64,000 bases of DNA from Microbacterium foliorum (GTDB lineage: Bacteria > Actinomycetota > Actinomycetes > Actinomycetales > Microbacteriaceae): positions 2,728,001-2,792,000 of the forward strand of contig NZ_CP041040.1 of the NCBI RefSeq assembly GCF_006385575.1. The letters run 5' to 3'. The notes below the pieces were generated by a model that was not told where the DNA came from, did no database searches, and saw nothing but the letters and a program-made list of their open reading frames with translations. The translations under genes were made by a program, and so were the position numbers. Shown here piece after piece: positions 1 through 9,053 of the stretch (the stretch's first letter is position 1; each line of letters starts with the position of its first letter).

Positions 1-299
1 ACGTTGAGCGACAGCGCGATGATGGCACTGGGCCATGGGTCGATCTTGAGTCCGATCGACCCGAGGCCGTAGAAGATCACGAACAGCTGCACGATCATCG
101 GCGTGCCTCGGATCACCGAGATGTAGAACCTGGCGATGCCCGACAGCAACGGATTGACCGAGATGCGCATCAGGGCGATCCCGATCGCGATCACGAGCCC
201 CAGGGCGAACGACACCAGCGCGAGCGGCACCGTGACCGTCACTCCCGCGAGGGCGATGGGGCCGAGCGAATCGAGGAACAGCTGCCAGGGATTCTCCAT
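1..299 (-). CDS. Amino acid ABC transporter permease (partial, N-terminal end only)
   Basis: This is the inner-membrane subunit of a polar amino acid importer (HisM/GlnP type). Only the first 99 or so residues lie in the window; the gene runs off the left edge. The visible part begins MENPWQLFLDSLGPIA and has a hydrophobic span (about residues 15-45), then YISVIRGTPMIVQLFVIFYG, which matches the conserved RGTP..VQL segment of this permease family. The ATG at 297-299 lies 3 bp below the stop of the substrate-binding protein gene, so the two are one operon and the ATPase gene probably follows outside the window. Substrate cannot be read from sequence. Confidence 0.9.
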   Translation of the reverse strand, partial: MENPWQLFLDSLGPIALAGVTVTVPLALVSFALGLVIAIGIALMRISVNPLLSGIARFYISVIRGTPMIVQLFVIFYGLGSIGLKIDPWPSAIIALSLN

Positions 300-302
300 G
301 GG

Positions 303-1115
303 CTACTGCGTCACGTCTTCGCCGAAGTACTTGTCGCTGATCTCGGCCAGGGTGCCGTCTGCGCGCAGCTCTTCCAGCGCGCCGTCGATCGCCTCGACGA
401 GGTCGGTCTTGTCCTTGGTGAACACGAACGCCTGCTCGCCGGCCTCATCGGTCTCGGCGGCGATCTTCAGAGCGGACGGGCTGTTGGTGGTCTCGTAGTC
501 GAGGAAGGTCAGCTTGTCATTGACGGTCGCGTCGACACGGCCCTGACGCAGCAGCTCGACGGCCTGCGCCCAGCCCTCGACGCCCTCGACCGTGGCGCCG
601 GACTCGGTGGCCAGCTCGTACCAGTTGCTGGTGAGGGACTGCGCGGTGGTCTTGCCTTCGAGATCGTCGAACGACGAGATCGAGTCGTCGTCCTCGGCGA
701 CGACGATGACGCCGGGCGAGACGGTGTACGGAGTGCTGAACAGGTATTTCTCCTGGCGCTCCTCGTTGATGCTGACCTGGTTCGCGATGAGATCGAAGCG
801 TCCGGCGTCGAGACCCGCGAAGATCGCGTCCCACTGAGTCTCCTGGAACTCGATCTCGAGGTCGAGCTTGTCGGCGACAGCCTGGATGATCTCGACGTCG
901 AAGCCGGTGAGGTCACCCGTTCCACCGTCGCCGTGGAAGCTGAACGGACGGTAGGTCCCTTCGGTGGCGACCGTCAGCACGCCGTCGTTGACGAGACCGA
1001 AGTCCGAGCCGCCCTCGCTCGAGCTGCTCTCAGCGGGGGTCGTGCTTCCGCTGCAGGCGGTGAGTGCTGCTGCGGCGACGACCAGTGCGGTGACGGCGAT
1101 GAGGCGACGGGACAT
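303..1115 (-). CDS. Amino acid ABC transporter substrate-binding lipoprotein
   Basis: This 270-aa periplasmic-binding-protein-type lipoprotein belongs to SBP family 3 (FliY/TcyJ-like, cystine or polar amino acids). It starts with a signal peptide and a lipobox ending in LTAC-S (Cys21), followed by a Ser/Glu-rich linker. The mature part contains the family signature FSFHGDGGTGDLTGFDVEII (near residues 58-77) and the later GRFDLIANQ segment. It should bind the substrate outside the membrane and hand it to the permease encoded directly downstream. Closest usual assignment is cystine/cysteine or glutamine binding, but the ligand is not determinable here. Confidence 0.9.
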   Translation of the reverse strand: MSRRLIAVTALVVAAAALTACSGSTTPAESSSSEGGSDFGLVNDGVLTVATEGTYRPFSFHGDGGTGDLTGFDVEIIQAVADKLDLEIEFQETQWDAIFAGLDAGRFDLIANQVSINEERQEKYLFSTPYTVSPGVIVVAEDDDSISSFDDLEGKTTAQSLTSNWYELATESGATVEGVEGWAQAVELLRQGRVDATVNDKLTFLDYETTNSPSALKIAAETDEAGEQAFVFTKDKTDLVEAIDGALEELRADGTLAEISDKYFGEDVTQ

Positions 1116-1232
1116 GTGACCCTCCTGGGGTGCGGTGAGGCGCTATTGCTGTGGCGCGGAACTCATTCACAGTACGCGGCATCCGACCTGCATCCCAACA
1201 TCCGATGACGCCGGATGTCGCTCGGGATGCAG

Positions 1233-1262
1233 AAAGGCCCCCGCAGTTCTGCGGGGGCCTTT
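1233..1262 (-). terminator. Intrinsic terminator after rplK-rplA
   Basis: There is a perfect 14-bp inverted repeat (1233-1246 with 1249-1262, AAAGGCCCCCGCAG and its complement). The A-rich and T-rich ends of the arms supply a U tract on either strand. It sits 12 bp beyond the rplA stop and upstream of the ABC transporter promoter, so it should end ribosomal-protein transcription. Confidence 0.85.
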
Positions 1263-1274
1263 CCGGAATCACAC

Positions 1275-1964
1275 TCAGATGGAGTTGACGTCCAGCGGGA
1301 TGCCGGGGCCGAACGTGGTCGACACGGCGCCCTTCTGGATGTAACGGCCCTTCGAGCTCGACGGCTTGAGGCGGACGATCTCCTCGAGCGCTGCGCCGAT
1401 GTTGTCGTTGAGCTGGTCAGCCGAGAACGACGACTTGCCCACGACGAAGTGCACGTTGGCGTGCTTGTCGACGCGGAACTCGATCTTTCCGCCCTTGATC
1501 TCCTCGACGGCCTTGGCCGTGTTGGGGGTCACGGTGCCGGTCTTCGGGTTCGGCATGAGTCCACGCGGACCCAGGACCTTTCCGAGACGACCGACCTGGC
1601 CCATGAGCTCCGGGGTCGAGACGGCCGCGTCGAACGCGGTCCAGCCTGCGGCGACCTTCTCGATGAGCTCGGCGCCGCCGACCTCATCCGCACCTGCGGC
1701 GATCGCTGCCTCGGCCGCGGGGCCGGTGGCGAAGACGATGACGCGGGCGGTCTTACCGGTGCCGTGGGGCAGGATGACGGTGCCGCGCACCATCTGGTCT
1801 GCCTTGCGGGGGTCGACTGCGAGCTTCAGCGCGACCTCGACGGTCGAGTCGAACTTCGTCGAGCCGGTCTCCTTGGCGAGCGCGACTGCCTCGCTGGGAG
1901 TGTAGAAACGGTCTGCCTCGATCTTCTCGGCGGCAGCCTTGTAAGCCTTGGACTTGGTAGCCAT
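1275..1964 (-). CDS. rplA: 50S ribosomal protein L1
   Basis: L1 of the large subunit (229 aa, the family's usual length) binds 23S rRNA at the L1 stalk and, in many bacteria, its own mRNA as a translational repressor. The start chosen is the ATG at 1962-1964 ([18 protein letters not shown]), preceded by GAGGAGAATAATC. The open frame continues further upstream only because it overlaps rplK. The L1 signature PKTGTVT with the preceding GPRGLMPNP is present. It follows rplK by 11 bp in the standard rplKA order. Confidence 0.98.
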   Translation of the reverse strand: MATKSKAYKAAAEKIEADRFYTPSEAVALAKETGSTKFDSTVEVALKLAVDPRKADQMVRGTVILPHGTGKTARVIVFATGPAAEAAIAAGADEVGGAELIEKVAAGWTAFDAAVSTPELMGQVGRLGKVLGPRGLMPNPKTGTVTPNTAKAVEEIKGGKIEFRVDKHANVHFVVGKSSFSADQLNDNIGAALEEIVRLKPSSSKGRYIQKGAVSTTFGPGIPLDVNSI

Positions 1965-1975
1965 GATTATTCTCC

Positions 1976-2407
1976 TCAGCCCTCGACCGTGATGCCCATG
2001 GAACGGGCGGTGCCGGCGATGATCTTCGAGGCAGCCTCGATGTCGTTCGCGTTCAGGTCGGCCTGCTTGGTCTCGGCGATCTGACGGACCTGGTCCTTGG
2101 TGATCTTCGCGACCTTGACCGTGTGAGGCGTCGACGAGCCCTTGGGCACGCCGGCGGCCTTCTTGATGAGCTCCGCGGCCGGCGGGGTCTTCAGGATGAA
2201 CGTGAAGCTGCGGTCCTCGTAGACGGTGATCTCGACGGGGATGACGTTGCCGCGCTGCGACTCGGTCGCGGCGTTGTACGCCTTGCAGAACTCCATGATG
2301 TTGACGCCATGCTGACCGAGCGCGGGGCCGATCGGCGGCGCCGGGTTGGCTGCACCGGCGTTGATCTGAAGCTTGATCAGGCCGGTCACCTTCTTCTTCG
2401 GTGCCAT
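1976..2407 (-). CDS. rplK: 50S ribosomal protein L11
   Basis: L11 (143 aa) is part of the GTPase-associated centre of the 50S subunit. It begins [18 protein letters not shown], contains the proline-rich [20 protein letters not shown] segment of the N-terminal domain, and ends with the conserved C-terminal RNA-binding domain ([10 protein letters not shown]). It is the first gene of the rplK-rplA pair and is preceded by GGAAAGAGGATAT. Confidence 0.98.
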
Positions 2408-2549
2408 ATCCTCTTCCTTTCATCGAACGGATGCGGGTGCATCCGCTCTCCCGCGAACCCGGCATCTCCGGGCTGCGGTCGTCTGCGCGCACGCCGAAGC
2501 GGCACGCAAACCACACAAGTCTACCTGACGCGACAGCGTGCCACGAACG

Positions 2550-2585
2550 CGAGAACGGCCGCCCCGAATGGGACGGCCGTTCTCG
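2550..2585 (-). terminator. Terminator hairpin after nusG
   Basis: A 12-bp perfect stem (CGAGAACGGCCG at 2550-2561 with 2574-2585) and an inner CCC/GGG pairing lie 16 bp past the nusG stop. There is no obvious U tract, so termination may be partial or Rho-assisted. The promoter of rplK must lie between this and position 2408. Confidence 0.6.
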
Positions 2586-2600
2586 ATAAGCGTGTGTCGG

Positions 2601-3641
2601 TCAGACCATCTTCGTGACCTGGTCGAACGACAGCTCGACCGGGGTCTCGCGCTCGAAGAGCGACACGAGCACCGTGAGCTTGCCGCTCTCGGGCTTGATC
2701 TCGCTGATCGAACCGGGAAGCCCCGCGAACGAGCCCTCCTTGATCGTGATGGTCTCGCCGACCTCGAAGTCGACCTCGGCGGGAAGCGGACGAGCGACGG
2801 CGAGGCCGCCCTTCGACGCGATGTTCTTGGCGGTCGGGACGTCCTTGACCTCGACGAGCGACTTCAGCATGTTGAAGGCCTCTTCGAAGCGCAGCGGCGT
2901 CGGGTTGTGGGCGTTGCCCACGAAGCCGGTGACGCCGGGAGTGTGGCGCACGACCGACCAGGTGTCTTCCGTGAGCTCCATGCGCACGAGCACGTAGCCC
3001 GGGATGCGCACGCGGGTGACCATCTTGCGCTGGCCGTTCTTGATCTCGACCACGTCTTCCATCGGGACCTCGATCTGGTAGATCTCGTCCTCGACCTCGA
3101 GCGTCGACTTGCGCTGCTCGATGTTGGCCTTGACCTTGCGCTCGAACCCGGCGTACGAGTGGATGACGTACCACTTGCCCGGAAGCATCCGAAGGTCCAT
3201 GCGGAACGCCTCGTACGGGTCTTCCTCGGCGTCCTCGTCATCGTCCGACTCGGCTACGGCGTCTTCGTCGCCGTTGACGTCGGGTCCGTCGTACGGGGTG
3301 ACCTCGTCGGCCTCAGCGGCTTCGAGCTCAGCGGTCTCTTCCGCCACGGATTCGTTGAGGACCTCAGCGGCAGCTTCAGTCTCAGCCGCTTCGTCCAGGT
3401 TGAGAGCGTCGTTCACGATCGCGTCCGCCTCCGGGTCGTTGATGTCGATGTCGGTGTCGTCGTCCTGCGCAACGGCGTCGTCGTCTCCGTCGACGTCCTC
3501 GATGTGGAGGGCGACATGTTCGGCCGGTGTGACCGACTGCTCTTCCGCAGCGAGCACGTTGCCCTCCTGGGCCTCGTCCTCTTCGCTGGACTGCTCAGCA
3601 GCCGTCGCCCAGTCGGCGTCGTCGGAATATCGTTCAGACAC
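2601..3641 (-). CDS. nusG: Transcription termination/antitermination protein NusG with long acidic N-terminus
   Basis: NusG couples RNA polymerase to ribosomes, Rho or pausing signals. The start chosen is GTG 3641 ([11 protein letters not shown]), because GGAAAGAA lies 5 bases ahead of it; an in-frame TTG further upstream has no such site. At 346 aa it is far longer than the about 180-aa E. coli protein. Residues 1 to about 150 form a low-complexity Asp/Glu-rich arm, then the NGN domain starts at [20 protein letters not shown], and the KOW domain ([20 protein letters not shown]) ends the protein. Acidic NusG arms are known in actinobacteria. It lies between secE and rplK, the conserved order. 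Confidence 0.97.
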   Translation of the reverse strand: MSERYSDDADWATAAEQSSEEDEAQEGNVLAAEEQSVTPAEHVALHIEDVDGDDDAVAQDDDTDIDINDPEADAIVNDALNLDEAAETEAAAEVLNESVAEETAELEAAEADEVTPYDGPDVNGDEDAVAESDDDEDAEEDPYEAFRMDLRMLPGKWYVIHSYAGFERKVKANIEQRKSTLEVEDEIYQIEVPMEDVVEIKNGQRKMVTRVRIPGYVLVRMELTEDTWSVVRHTPGVTGFVGNAHNPTPLRFEEAFNMLKSLVEVKDVPTAKNIASKGGLAVARPLPAEVDFEVGETITIKEGSFAGLPGSISEIKPESGKLTVLVSLFERETPVELSFDQVTKMV

Positions 3642-3682
3642 GTTGTTTCTTTCCAATCACTGCGGCCAGGGCCGCGAGGGCG

Positions 3683-3955
3683 TCAGGCGCCCGGGACCCC
3701 GAAGACGATGTGCGTCACCCAGGCGAACAGGGTGTCCAGTCCGTAGACGATGCCCATGACGATGAGAACGAAGACGAGCACCACTGCGGTGAACTTGACC
3801 AGCTCTTTGCGGGTCGGCGTGACGACCTTGCGCAGCTCTGCGATGACCTGACGGAAGAACAGGGCGATGCCTGCGAAGAAGCCCGCGATGCCACGCTTCT
3901 TCTCGCGGGTGGCGCCGGCCGCGACGACCTCGCCGCGCGGTTCGTCCTGATCCAT
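3683..3955 (-). CDS. secE: Preprotein translocase subunit SecE
   Basis: SecE (90 aa) is the small clamp subunit of the SecYEG channel in the cytoplasmic membrane. It has a charged N-terminus, the conserved amphipathic segment FFRQVIAELRKVVTPTRKEL (residues 34-53) and a single C-terminal membrane helix (VKFTAVVLVFVLIVMGIVYG). It is placed between tRNA-Trp and nusG as in most actinobacteria. The single-helix form is the usual one for this phylum. Confidence 0.96.
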   Translation of the reverse strand: MDQDEPRGEVVAAGATREKKRGIAGFFAGIALFFRQVIAELRKVVTPTRKELVKFTAVVLVFVLIVMGIVYGLDTLFAWVTHIVFGVPGA

Positions 3956-3994
3956 CCTGAATGTACCTTTCGTGTGTCAGCGTGTGCTGACGCG

Positions 3995-4067
<73 letters not shown>

Positions 4068-4259
4068 AGAGACCGGGAGGTCTCGGGGTGTCATCTTCAT
4101 CCTGCCACCGCTGCCGGACCGGAAGGACCGGGGCACGGCGAAAGAATGCAGACAACAACTGCTCGACAAGCATACGGCATCCGTCGGTCGGCGCCGAACC
4201 GGACCCGCTCTCGTCGTTGTTGTTAGGCTCGGCGAGCGGACGAAACGGGAGGAGGCGCA

Positions 4260-6083
4260 GTGAGCGCTGACGTGCAGCAGTTCCAAGTGGACCTGCGCGG
4301 TGTCGTCGACCTCCTGAGCCGCCACATCTACTCGAGTCCGCGAGTGTATCTGCGTGAGCTGCTGCAGAACGCACGCGACGCCATCACGGCACGGCGAGAG
4401 GTCGACGGCGAGGGTGGGAGCATCCGCATCACCGCACTGACGGACGCCTCCGGCGAGTTCGTGCTGCGCGACGACGGGGTGGGTCTGAACGCCGCGGAGG
4501 TGGGCGATCTGCTCGCCACGGTCGGACGCAGCTCGAAGCGCGACATCTTCGATCTTCCTCGCAGCGACTACCTGGGTCAGTTCGGCATCGGCCTGCTCAG
4601 CTGCTTCATGGTCGCCGATTCGATCGTGATCCGCTCGCGCAGCGCACGGGGCGGTTCGGCCGTCGAGTGGACCGGCAGCGCCGACGGCACCTTCCGCGTC
4701 GTCGAGATCGACGACGACCTGCCCATCGGCACGAGCGTGCACCTGAAGCCCCGATTCGACGCCGACGAGCTGCTGCGGCCTGCAGCCGTTCGCGAGCTGG
4801 CCGCCACCTTCGCCGAGTTCCTGCCCGTGCGGGTGACGCTCGAGTCCGCGAGCGGCGACATCGACATCACGAGGCGCGCGCCCTTCCTCGACGCCGTCGA
4901 CGACATCGACGGCGCCGTGCAGTACGGGCGCGACCTGCTGGGCGCCACACCGCTCGACGCGATCGAGCTCCATGAACCCGCCACGGGCACCCGAGGGCTG
5001 GCCTACGTGCTCCCCTACGCTCCCCCACCCGGTGCTCGTCAGGCCACCCGCATGTACCTCGGCAGGATGCTCCTGGGCGAGCGGGTCGACGACGTGCTGC
5101 CCGAATGGGCGTTCTTCGTGCGGGCGGTCGTCGATTCGACGGGACTCGCCCCGACGGCGAGCCGCGAGTCGCTCGTCGACGACGCGGCGCTCGAGCGCGT
5201 GCGCGAGCAGCTGGGCGCCGGCATCCGTCGCTGGGTGCTCGAGCTGGGGCTGCGCGAGCCGCACAGGCTGGCACAGTTCGTGGCTGTCCACGAGGTCGGC
5301 CTGAAGTCGCTCGTGCGCCACGACGACGAGCTCGCACAGTTCATCACGCGGTGGCTGACCCTCGAGACGACGCACGGCACGATGCGCATCGGCGATCTCG
5401 TCGAGCGGTATCCGCACGTGCGCTTCGCGCAGTCGGTCGACGAGTTCCGCCAGGTCGCCGGCATCTCCCCCGGCTCCGAGGTGCTGGTCAACGGCGGGTA
5501 CCTGTACGACGCGGACCTCGTACGCCTGCTGCCAGGGCTCTACCCGCACGTCACGATCGAGCTCGTCGACGTCGCCGGTGAACTCGACCGTCTCGATCCT
5601 CCGCCCCTCGACGACCGGGATGCCGCGATGGCGCTGGAGGAGAGAGCGGGCGGCGTGCTGACGGCATCCGGATGCTCCGTCACGGTGCGATCGATCGACC
5701 AGCCGGAGCTCGCAGCGCTCTATGTCGCCGACCCCGAGGTGCTGCGCCGGATCGACCGCGGTCGCACGAAGGGCATCACCGGATCGCTGTGGGGCGGCGT
5801 GCTCGACCGCATCGACTCGACCGTATCGGCCCGTCGCGACGACGATCTGAGCGCACGCCTGTGCCTGAACTGGTCGAACCGTGTCGTGCGGGCGCTGGTG
5901 CGTGTGCAGGACGACGCGGTGTTCGCGCGCACCGTGCAGCTGCTCTACATCCAGGCGCTGCTGGCCGGTCACCACCCGCTCTCCGACTCCGATCGTGCGC
6001 TCATGAGCACCGCGCTCTCGGATCTCGTCTCGCTCTCGGCCGGCATCGAAGAGGACTCGATCCCCTTCGACGATGCCGTCTGA
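4260..6083 (+). CDS. Divergent Hsp90-family ATPase (HtpG-like)
   Basis: This 607-aa GHKL ATPase resembles HtpG in overall layout (ATPase, middle, dimerisation regions). The nucleotide site is complete: N box LRELLQNARDAI (Glu33, Asn37, Asp40), LRDDGVGL (about 69-76) and GQFGIGLLSCFMV (106-118). The GTG start is chosen for the GGAGGAGGCGCAG immediately upstream. The middle and C-terminal parts diverge from canonical HtpG and there is no EEVD-type tail. The gene after it, 38 bp downstream on the same strand, encodes a large TPR protein; in eukaryotes TPR proteins are Hsp90 co-chaperones, which makes a functional pair likely but not shown. Role: probable specialised chaperone rather than the housekeeping HtpG. 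Confidence 0.88.
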   Translation: MSADVQQFQVDLRGVVDLLSRHIYSSPRVYLRELLQNARDAITARREVDGEGGSIRITALTDASGEFVLRDDGVGLNAAEVGDLLATVGRSSKRDIFDLPRSDYLGQFGIGLLSCFMVADSIVIRSRSARGGSAVEWTGSADGTFRVVEIDDDLPIGTSVHLKPRFDADELLRPAAVRELAATFAEFLPVRVTLESASGDIDITRRAPFLDAVDDIDGAVQYGRDLLGATPLDAIELHEPATGTRGLAYVLPYAPPPGARQATRMYLGRMLLGERVDDVLPEWAFFVRAVVDSTGLAPTASRESLVDDAALERVREQLGAGIRRWVLELGLREPHRLAQFVAVHEVGLKSLVRHDDELAQFITRWLTLETTHGTMRIGDLVERYPHVRFAQSVDEFRQVAGISPGSEVLVNGGYLYDADLVRLLPGLYPHVTIELVDVAGELDRLDPPPLDDRDAAMALEERAGGVLTASGCSVTVRSIDQPELAALYVADPEVLRRIDRGRTKGITGSLWGGVLDRIDSTVSARRDDDLSARLCLNWSNRVVRALVRVQDDAVFARTVQLLYIQALLAGHHPLSDSDRALMSTALSDLVSLSAGIEEDSIPFDDAV

Positions 6084-6121
6084 CCACGCGCTCCGACACT
6101 CGCTCCGTTCGAAGGATCCCC

Positions 6122-8920
6122 ATGACACGTCCGCAGAAGCGCTTCACGCAGCTCATCGAGGAGATCGATCGCACCCCGTGGGGCCCGGCGGAGCAGGCGC
6201 TGGTGGCGGATGCCGTCGCACTCGCCGTCGAGCTCGGCGATGAGCGGCTCGAGTACGAGGCGCGGATGCGGCAGACCGCGTCCGCGAACATGAACGGCGC
6301 GACCGACGTCATGCTCAACTCCTTCGCGTGGTGCCTCGCCCGGCACGACGCCGACCCGCAGCGGTTCCCCGCCGACCTCGAGTACGGCGGCGCCGATCTG
6401 ATGTGGCAGTTCAAGTGGATGGCATCGTCTCTGCGTTCGTCTCCCGCCTTCTCGGTCGAGCAGATCGCGGCGGTGCTCGATGACATGGAGACGCACTACC
6501 GCGCGGCCGGGCTCGGCATGAGCGGAGTGCTCACGGCACGATTCGAGGACGCGTGGGATGCGGGGCGCATCGACGACGCCGAGGCGCTGCGGGTGCAGCT
6601 GGAGGCCACACCCCGCGACGACCACAGCCACTGCGACGCGTGCGGGCGCAGCCAGTTCGCCGGGTTCTTCGCGGAGACCGATCGAGACGCCGAGGCCATC
6701 CGGCTCGTCGAGGAGATGCTCGAGGGCGGATTCTCGTGCGGCGAAGAGCCGGAGCACGCCCTGTCGCGCGTGCTCGTGCCCTACCTGCGCGCCGGGCGCC
6801 TCGACGAGGCGAAGAGCGCGCATCTGCGCAGCTACCGTCTCGCCAAGGACAACCCCGACAACCTGCGGATCGTGGCCAACAACATCGTGTTCGCCGCCCT
6901 CACAGGCAATGAGGCGAGGGCGCTCGCGCAGGTCGAGCGGCACATCGCCTGGCTCGCGCACGACGGGCTCAACGTCGACGCGCACTTCGCCGCGCTGGCC
7001 GCATTCGCGTTCGCGCTCGACCGCGTCACCGCGGCTGGCCACGGCGACGCCCCGGTGCGCGGCGCCGACTCTCCCGCACTCACCGCGTTCTTCGGCGAGC
7101 ACGACGGAACGTGGGGCGCAGCCGAGCTCGCCGCCGCCGCGTGGGCTGCTGCCGAGCGCATCGGCTCGGAGTTCGATCGCCGCGACGGCACCGAGGGCCA
7201 CGCACGCAGCCTCGCCCGCCTGCGCGCTCTCGCGGACGAGCACTACGACGTGCCGATCAGGTCGGATGCGTTCGCCGCCGCCCCGGACTCGACCACTCCC
7301 GGCGATCCGGACGCCTGGTTCGACCGTGTCATGGATCTCGCCCAGTTCGGAGCGGAGCACGAGACGCTGCAGGCTCTGCCGCACGCTCTCGGAGTCGAGG
7401 ATCCCTCTAAGCTCGCTCAGCTCATGTCGATGCGCCTCGGCATCCTCATCGCCCTCGACCGTGCCGACGAGGCCGCCGACCTGCTGCCCGCGCGGATCGA
7501 TGCCCTGCGCGCCGCCGGCCTCGACGCACAGGCCGAACTCGAGCAGCGCCTCGGCCTCGCGACCTTCGGGCTGAACACCGCCGATGCCGCGGCGGCACTC
7601 GAGGACGAGCTCGCGAATGCGCACTCCCTCCCGGCGTGGTCCCGCGGAGATGTGGCGATCAGCCGGGCATCTCTGCACATGCAGGCCGACGAAGCCGATG
7701 CGGCACTCGACATGGCCGAGATCGCTGCCCGAGCGTTCGCCGACGCCGACGATGTGCGTCTCTCGAACACGACGACGCTCGTCGCCATCGCGGCGGTGCT
7801 GCAGAAGGGCGACATCGAGGCGGCATCCGCTCTGCTCGATCGCTTCCTGGCCCAGGACGACCTCAGCGTCGGCCACCGCGCCCAGGCGCTGCAGACGCGT
7901 GCCAGGGTGCGCGGTGGCAGCGAGGACTACGAGGAGGGCGCCGCGGACGCCGATGAGGCGTCGCGTCTCCTGGCCGGGCTCGGCGCCACGACGGCCCTGG
8001 CCACCGCGCACCTGCTCGCCGGGGCGCTCTGGGAGGACGCCGGCGACCCCGAGAAGGCCGTCGCCCGCTACCGCGTCACCTCGCGTCTCGTCGCCCAGGA
8101 GGGCGGCGATCAGGCCGGGGCTGACTTCCGCCTCGCTCGGGCGATGCTCGCCGCGGGTGATGCCGAGGTGGCCGCCGAACTCTTCGGTCAGGTTCTCGAG
8201 CGCGAGGAGCAGTCCGAGGTACCTGCCGCCTCTCGCGCGATGACGGCATCGCTGCTCGCCCGCGCCCTCGGCTCGGCCGGCGAGTTCGGTCAGGCGGTCG
8301 GCGCTTTCGGCTATGCGGCCGATCTCTTCGGCGAGGCGGAAGAGCACGCCGATCAGGCCATGGCGCTGACCGAGCGTGCGAAGATCCTCGCCCGATTCGA
8401 CGAGCACGACGAGGCGATCGAGTCGCTCGAAACCGCATCCGAGATCGTGCGGAGGGCCCCCGAGGCGATCGGCGCCCTCGCCGACGTGCTGCACAACCTG
8501 GGCCAGGCCTACAGCGCGAAGCAGGACGACCGCGCCTTCGCGCTGTTCGACGAGGTCGCAGCACTGGCTCAGGAGCACGAGGCGGGATGGCTGCTGGCCG
8601 ACGTGACCGACTCGCGAGGTCGGGCGCTCGCTCAGTTCGGCCGCATCGATGAGGCCGTGGCCGCGGCACTGACGGCAGCCGACGGATTCGCCGGGATCGG
8701 GGATGCAGGTTCGGCCGGAGGCTCAGAGCTGTTCGCCGCCCGCCTGCTCGCCGGCGACGACCGCGCGGCTGACGCCGTGCCGATCTACCGCAGCGCTCTC
8801 GAGCACGCGGTGGACCACGCGCCGCTCCGGCAGGTGTCAGCGCTCGAGCTCGGCAACGTGCTCGAATCGCTCGGTCGCCAGGTCGAGGCGGCCGAGGTAC
8901 GTGCGCTCATCGAGAGCTAG
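6122..8920 (+). CDS. Large tetratricopeptide-repeat protein paired with Hsp90-like ATPase
   Basis: This is a 932-aa soluble protein made almost wholly of helical repeats. The start chosen is ATG 6122 (MTRPQKRFTQLIEEID), after GAAGGATCCCC; the frame is open further upstream only as a shadow of the preceding gene. TPR-like units of about 34 residues with alternating Ala, Leu, Tyr and Gly/Ala positions are clear from about residue 480 to the end (for example EEHADQAMALTERAKILARF and LADVLHNLGQAYSAKQDDRA). The N-terminal 400 residues are more divergent and carry HCDACGRSQ near 170, a possible small metal or disulphide site. No signal peptide or membrane helix is seen. It shares its transcription unit with the Hsp90-family gene. 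Function unknown; co-chaperone or client adaptor is the best guess. Confidence 0.85.
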   Translation: MTRPQKRFTQLIEEIDRTPWGPAEQALVADAVALAVELGDERLEYEARMRQTASANMNGATDVMLNSFAWCLARHDADPQRFPADLEYGGADLMWQFKWMASSLRSSPAFSVEQIAAVLDDMETHYRAAGLGMSGVLTARFEDAWDAGRIDDAEALRVQLEATPRDDHSHCDACGRSQFAGFFAETDRDAEAIRLVEEMLEGGFSCGEEPEHALSRVLVPYLRAGRLDEAKSAHLRSYRLAKDNPDNLRIVANNIVFAALTGNEARALAQVERHIAWLAHDGLNVDAHFAALAAFAFALDRVTAAGHGDAPVRGADSPALTAFFGEHDGTWGAAELAAAAWAAAERIGSEFDRRDGTEGHARSLARLRALADEHYDVPIRSDAFAAAPDSTTPGDPDAWFDRVMDLAQFGAEHETLQALPHALGVEDPSKLAQLMSMRLGILIALDRADEAADLLPARIDALRAAGLDAQAELEQRLGLATFGLNTADAAAALEDELANAHSLPAWSRGDVAISRASLHMQADEADAALDMAEIAARAFADADDVRLSNTTTLVAIAAVLQKGDIEAASALLDRFLAQDDLSVGHRAQALQTRARVRGGSEDYEEGAADADEASRLLAGLGATTALATAHLLAGALWEDAGDPEKAVARYRVTSRLVAQEGGDQAGADFRLARAMLAAGDAEVAAELFGQVLEREEQSEVPAASRAMTASLLARALGSAGEFGQAVGAFGYAADLFGEAEEHADQAMALTERAKILARFDEHDEAIESLETASEIVRRAPEAIGALADVLHNLGQAYSAKQDDRAFALFDEVAALAQEHEAGWLLADVTDSRGRALAQFGRIDEAVAAALTAADGFAGIGDAGSAGGSELFAARLLAGDDRAADAVPIYRSALEHAVDHAPLRQVSALELGNVLESLGRQVEAAEVRALIES

Positions 8921-8943
8921 GCTCTGCGCCGCGAGCGCTTCCT

Positions 8944-9008
8944 GAGTCCGTGTACGCCTCGCAAGTCCAGATCTCGCGGATTCGGACTTACGAGGCGCAC
9001 ACGGACTC
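8944..9008. terminator. Long imperfect inverted repeat between convergent genes
   Basis: Arms of 25 bp (8944-8968 and 8984-9008, beginning GAGTCCGTGT and ending ACACGGACTC) flank a 15-bp loop between the plus-strand TPR gene and the minus-strand poxB gene. The arms differ at two positions. It can act as a two-way terminator, though it lacks a clear T tract. Confidence 0.6.
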
Positions 9009-9053
9009 GCGAAGCGCACAGGGACGCCGCGCGCGACAAGCGGATGCTGAGAC

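Noticed and set aside
5969..8578. Open frame of 869 codons on the minus strand
   Set aside because: It is the complement of the TPR gene. The plus-strand protein has clear repeats; the minus translation has none.
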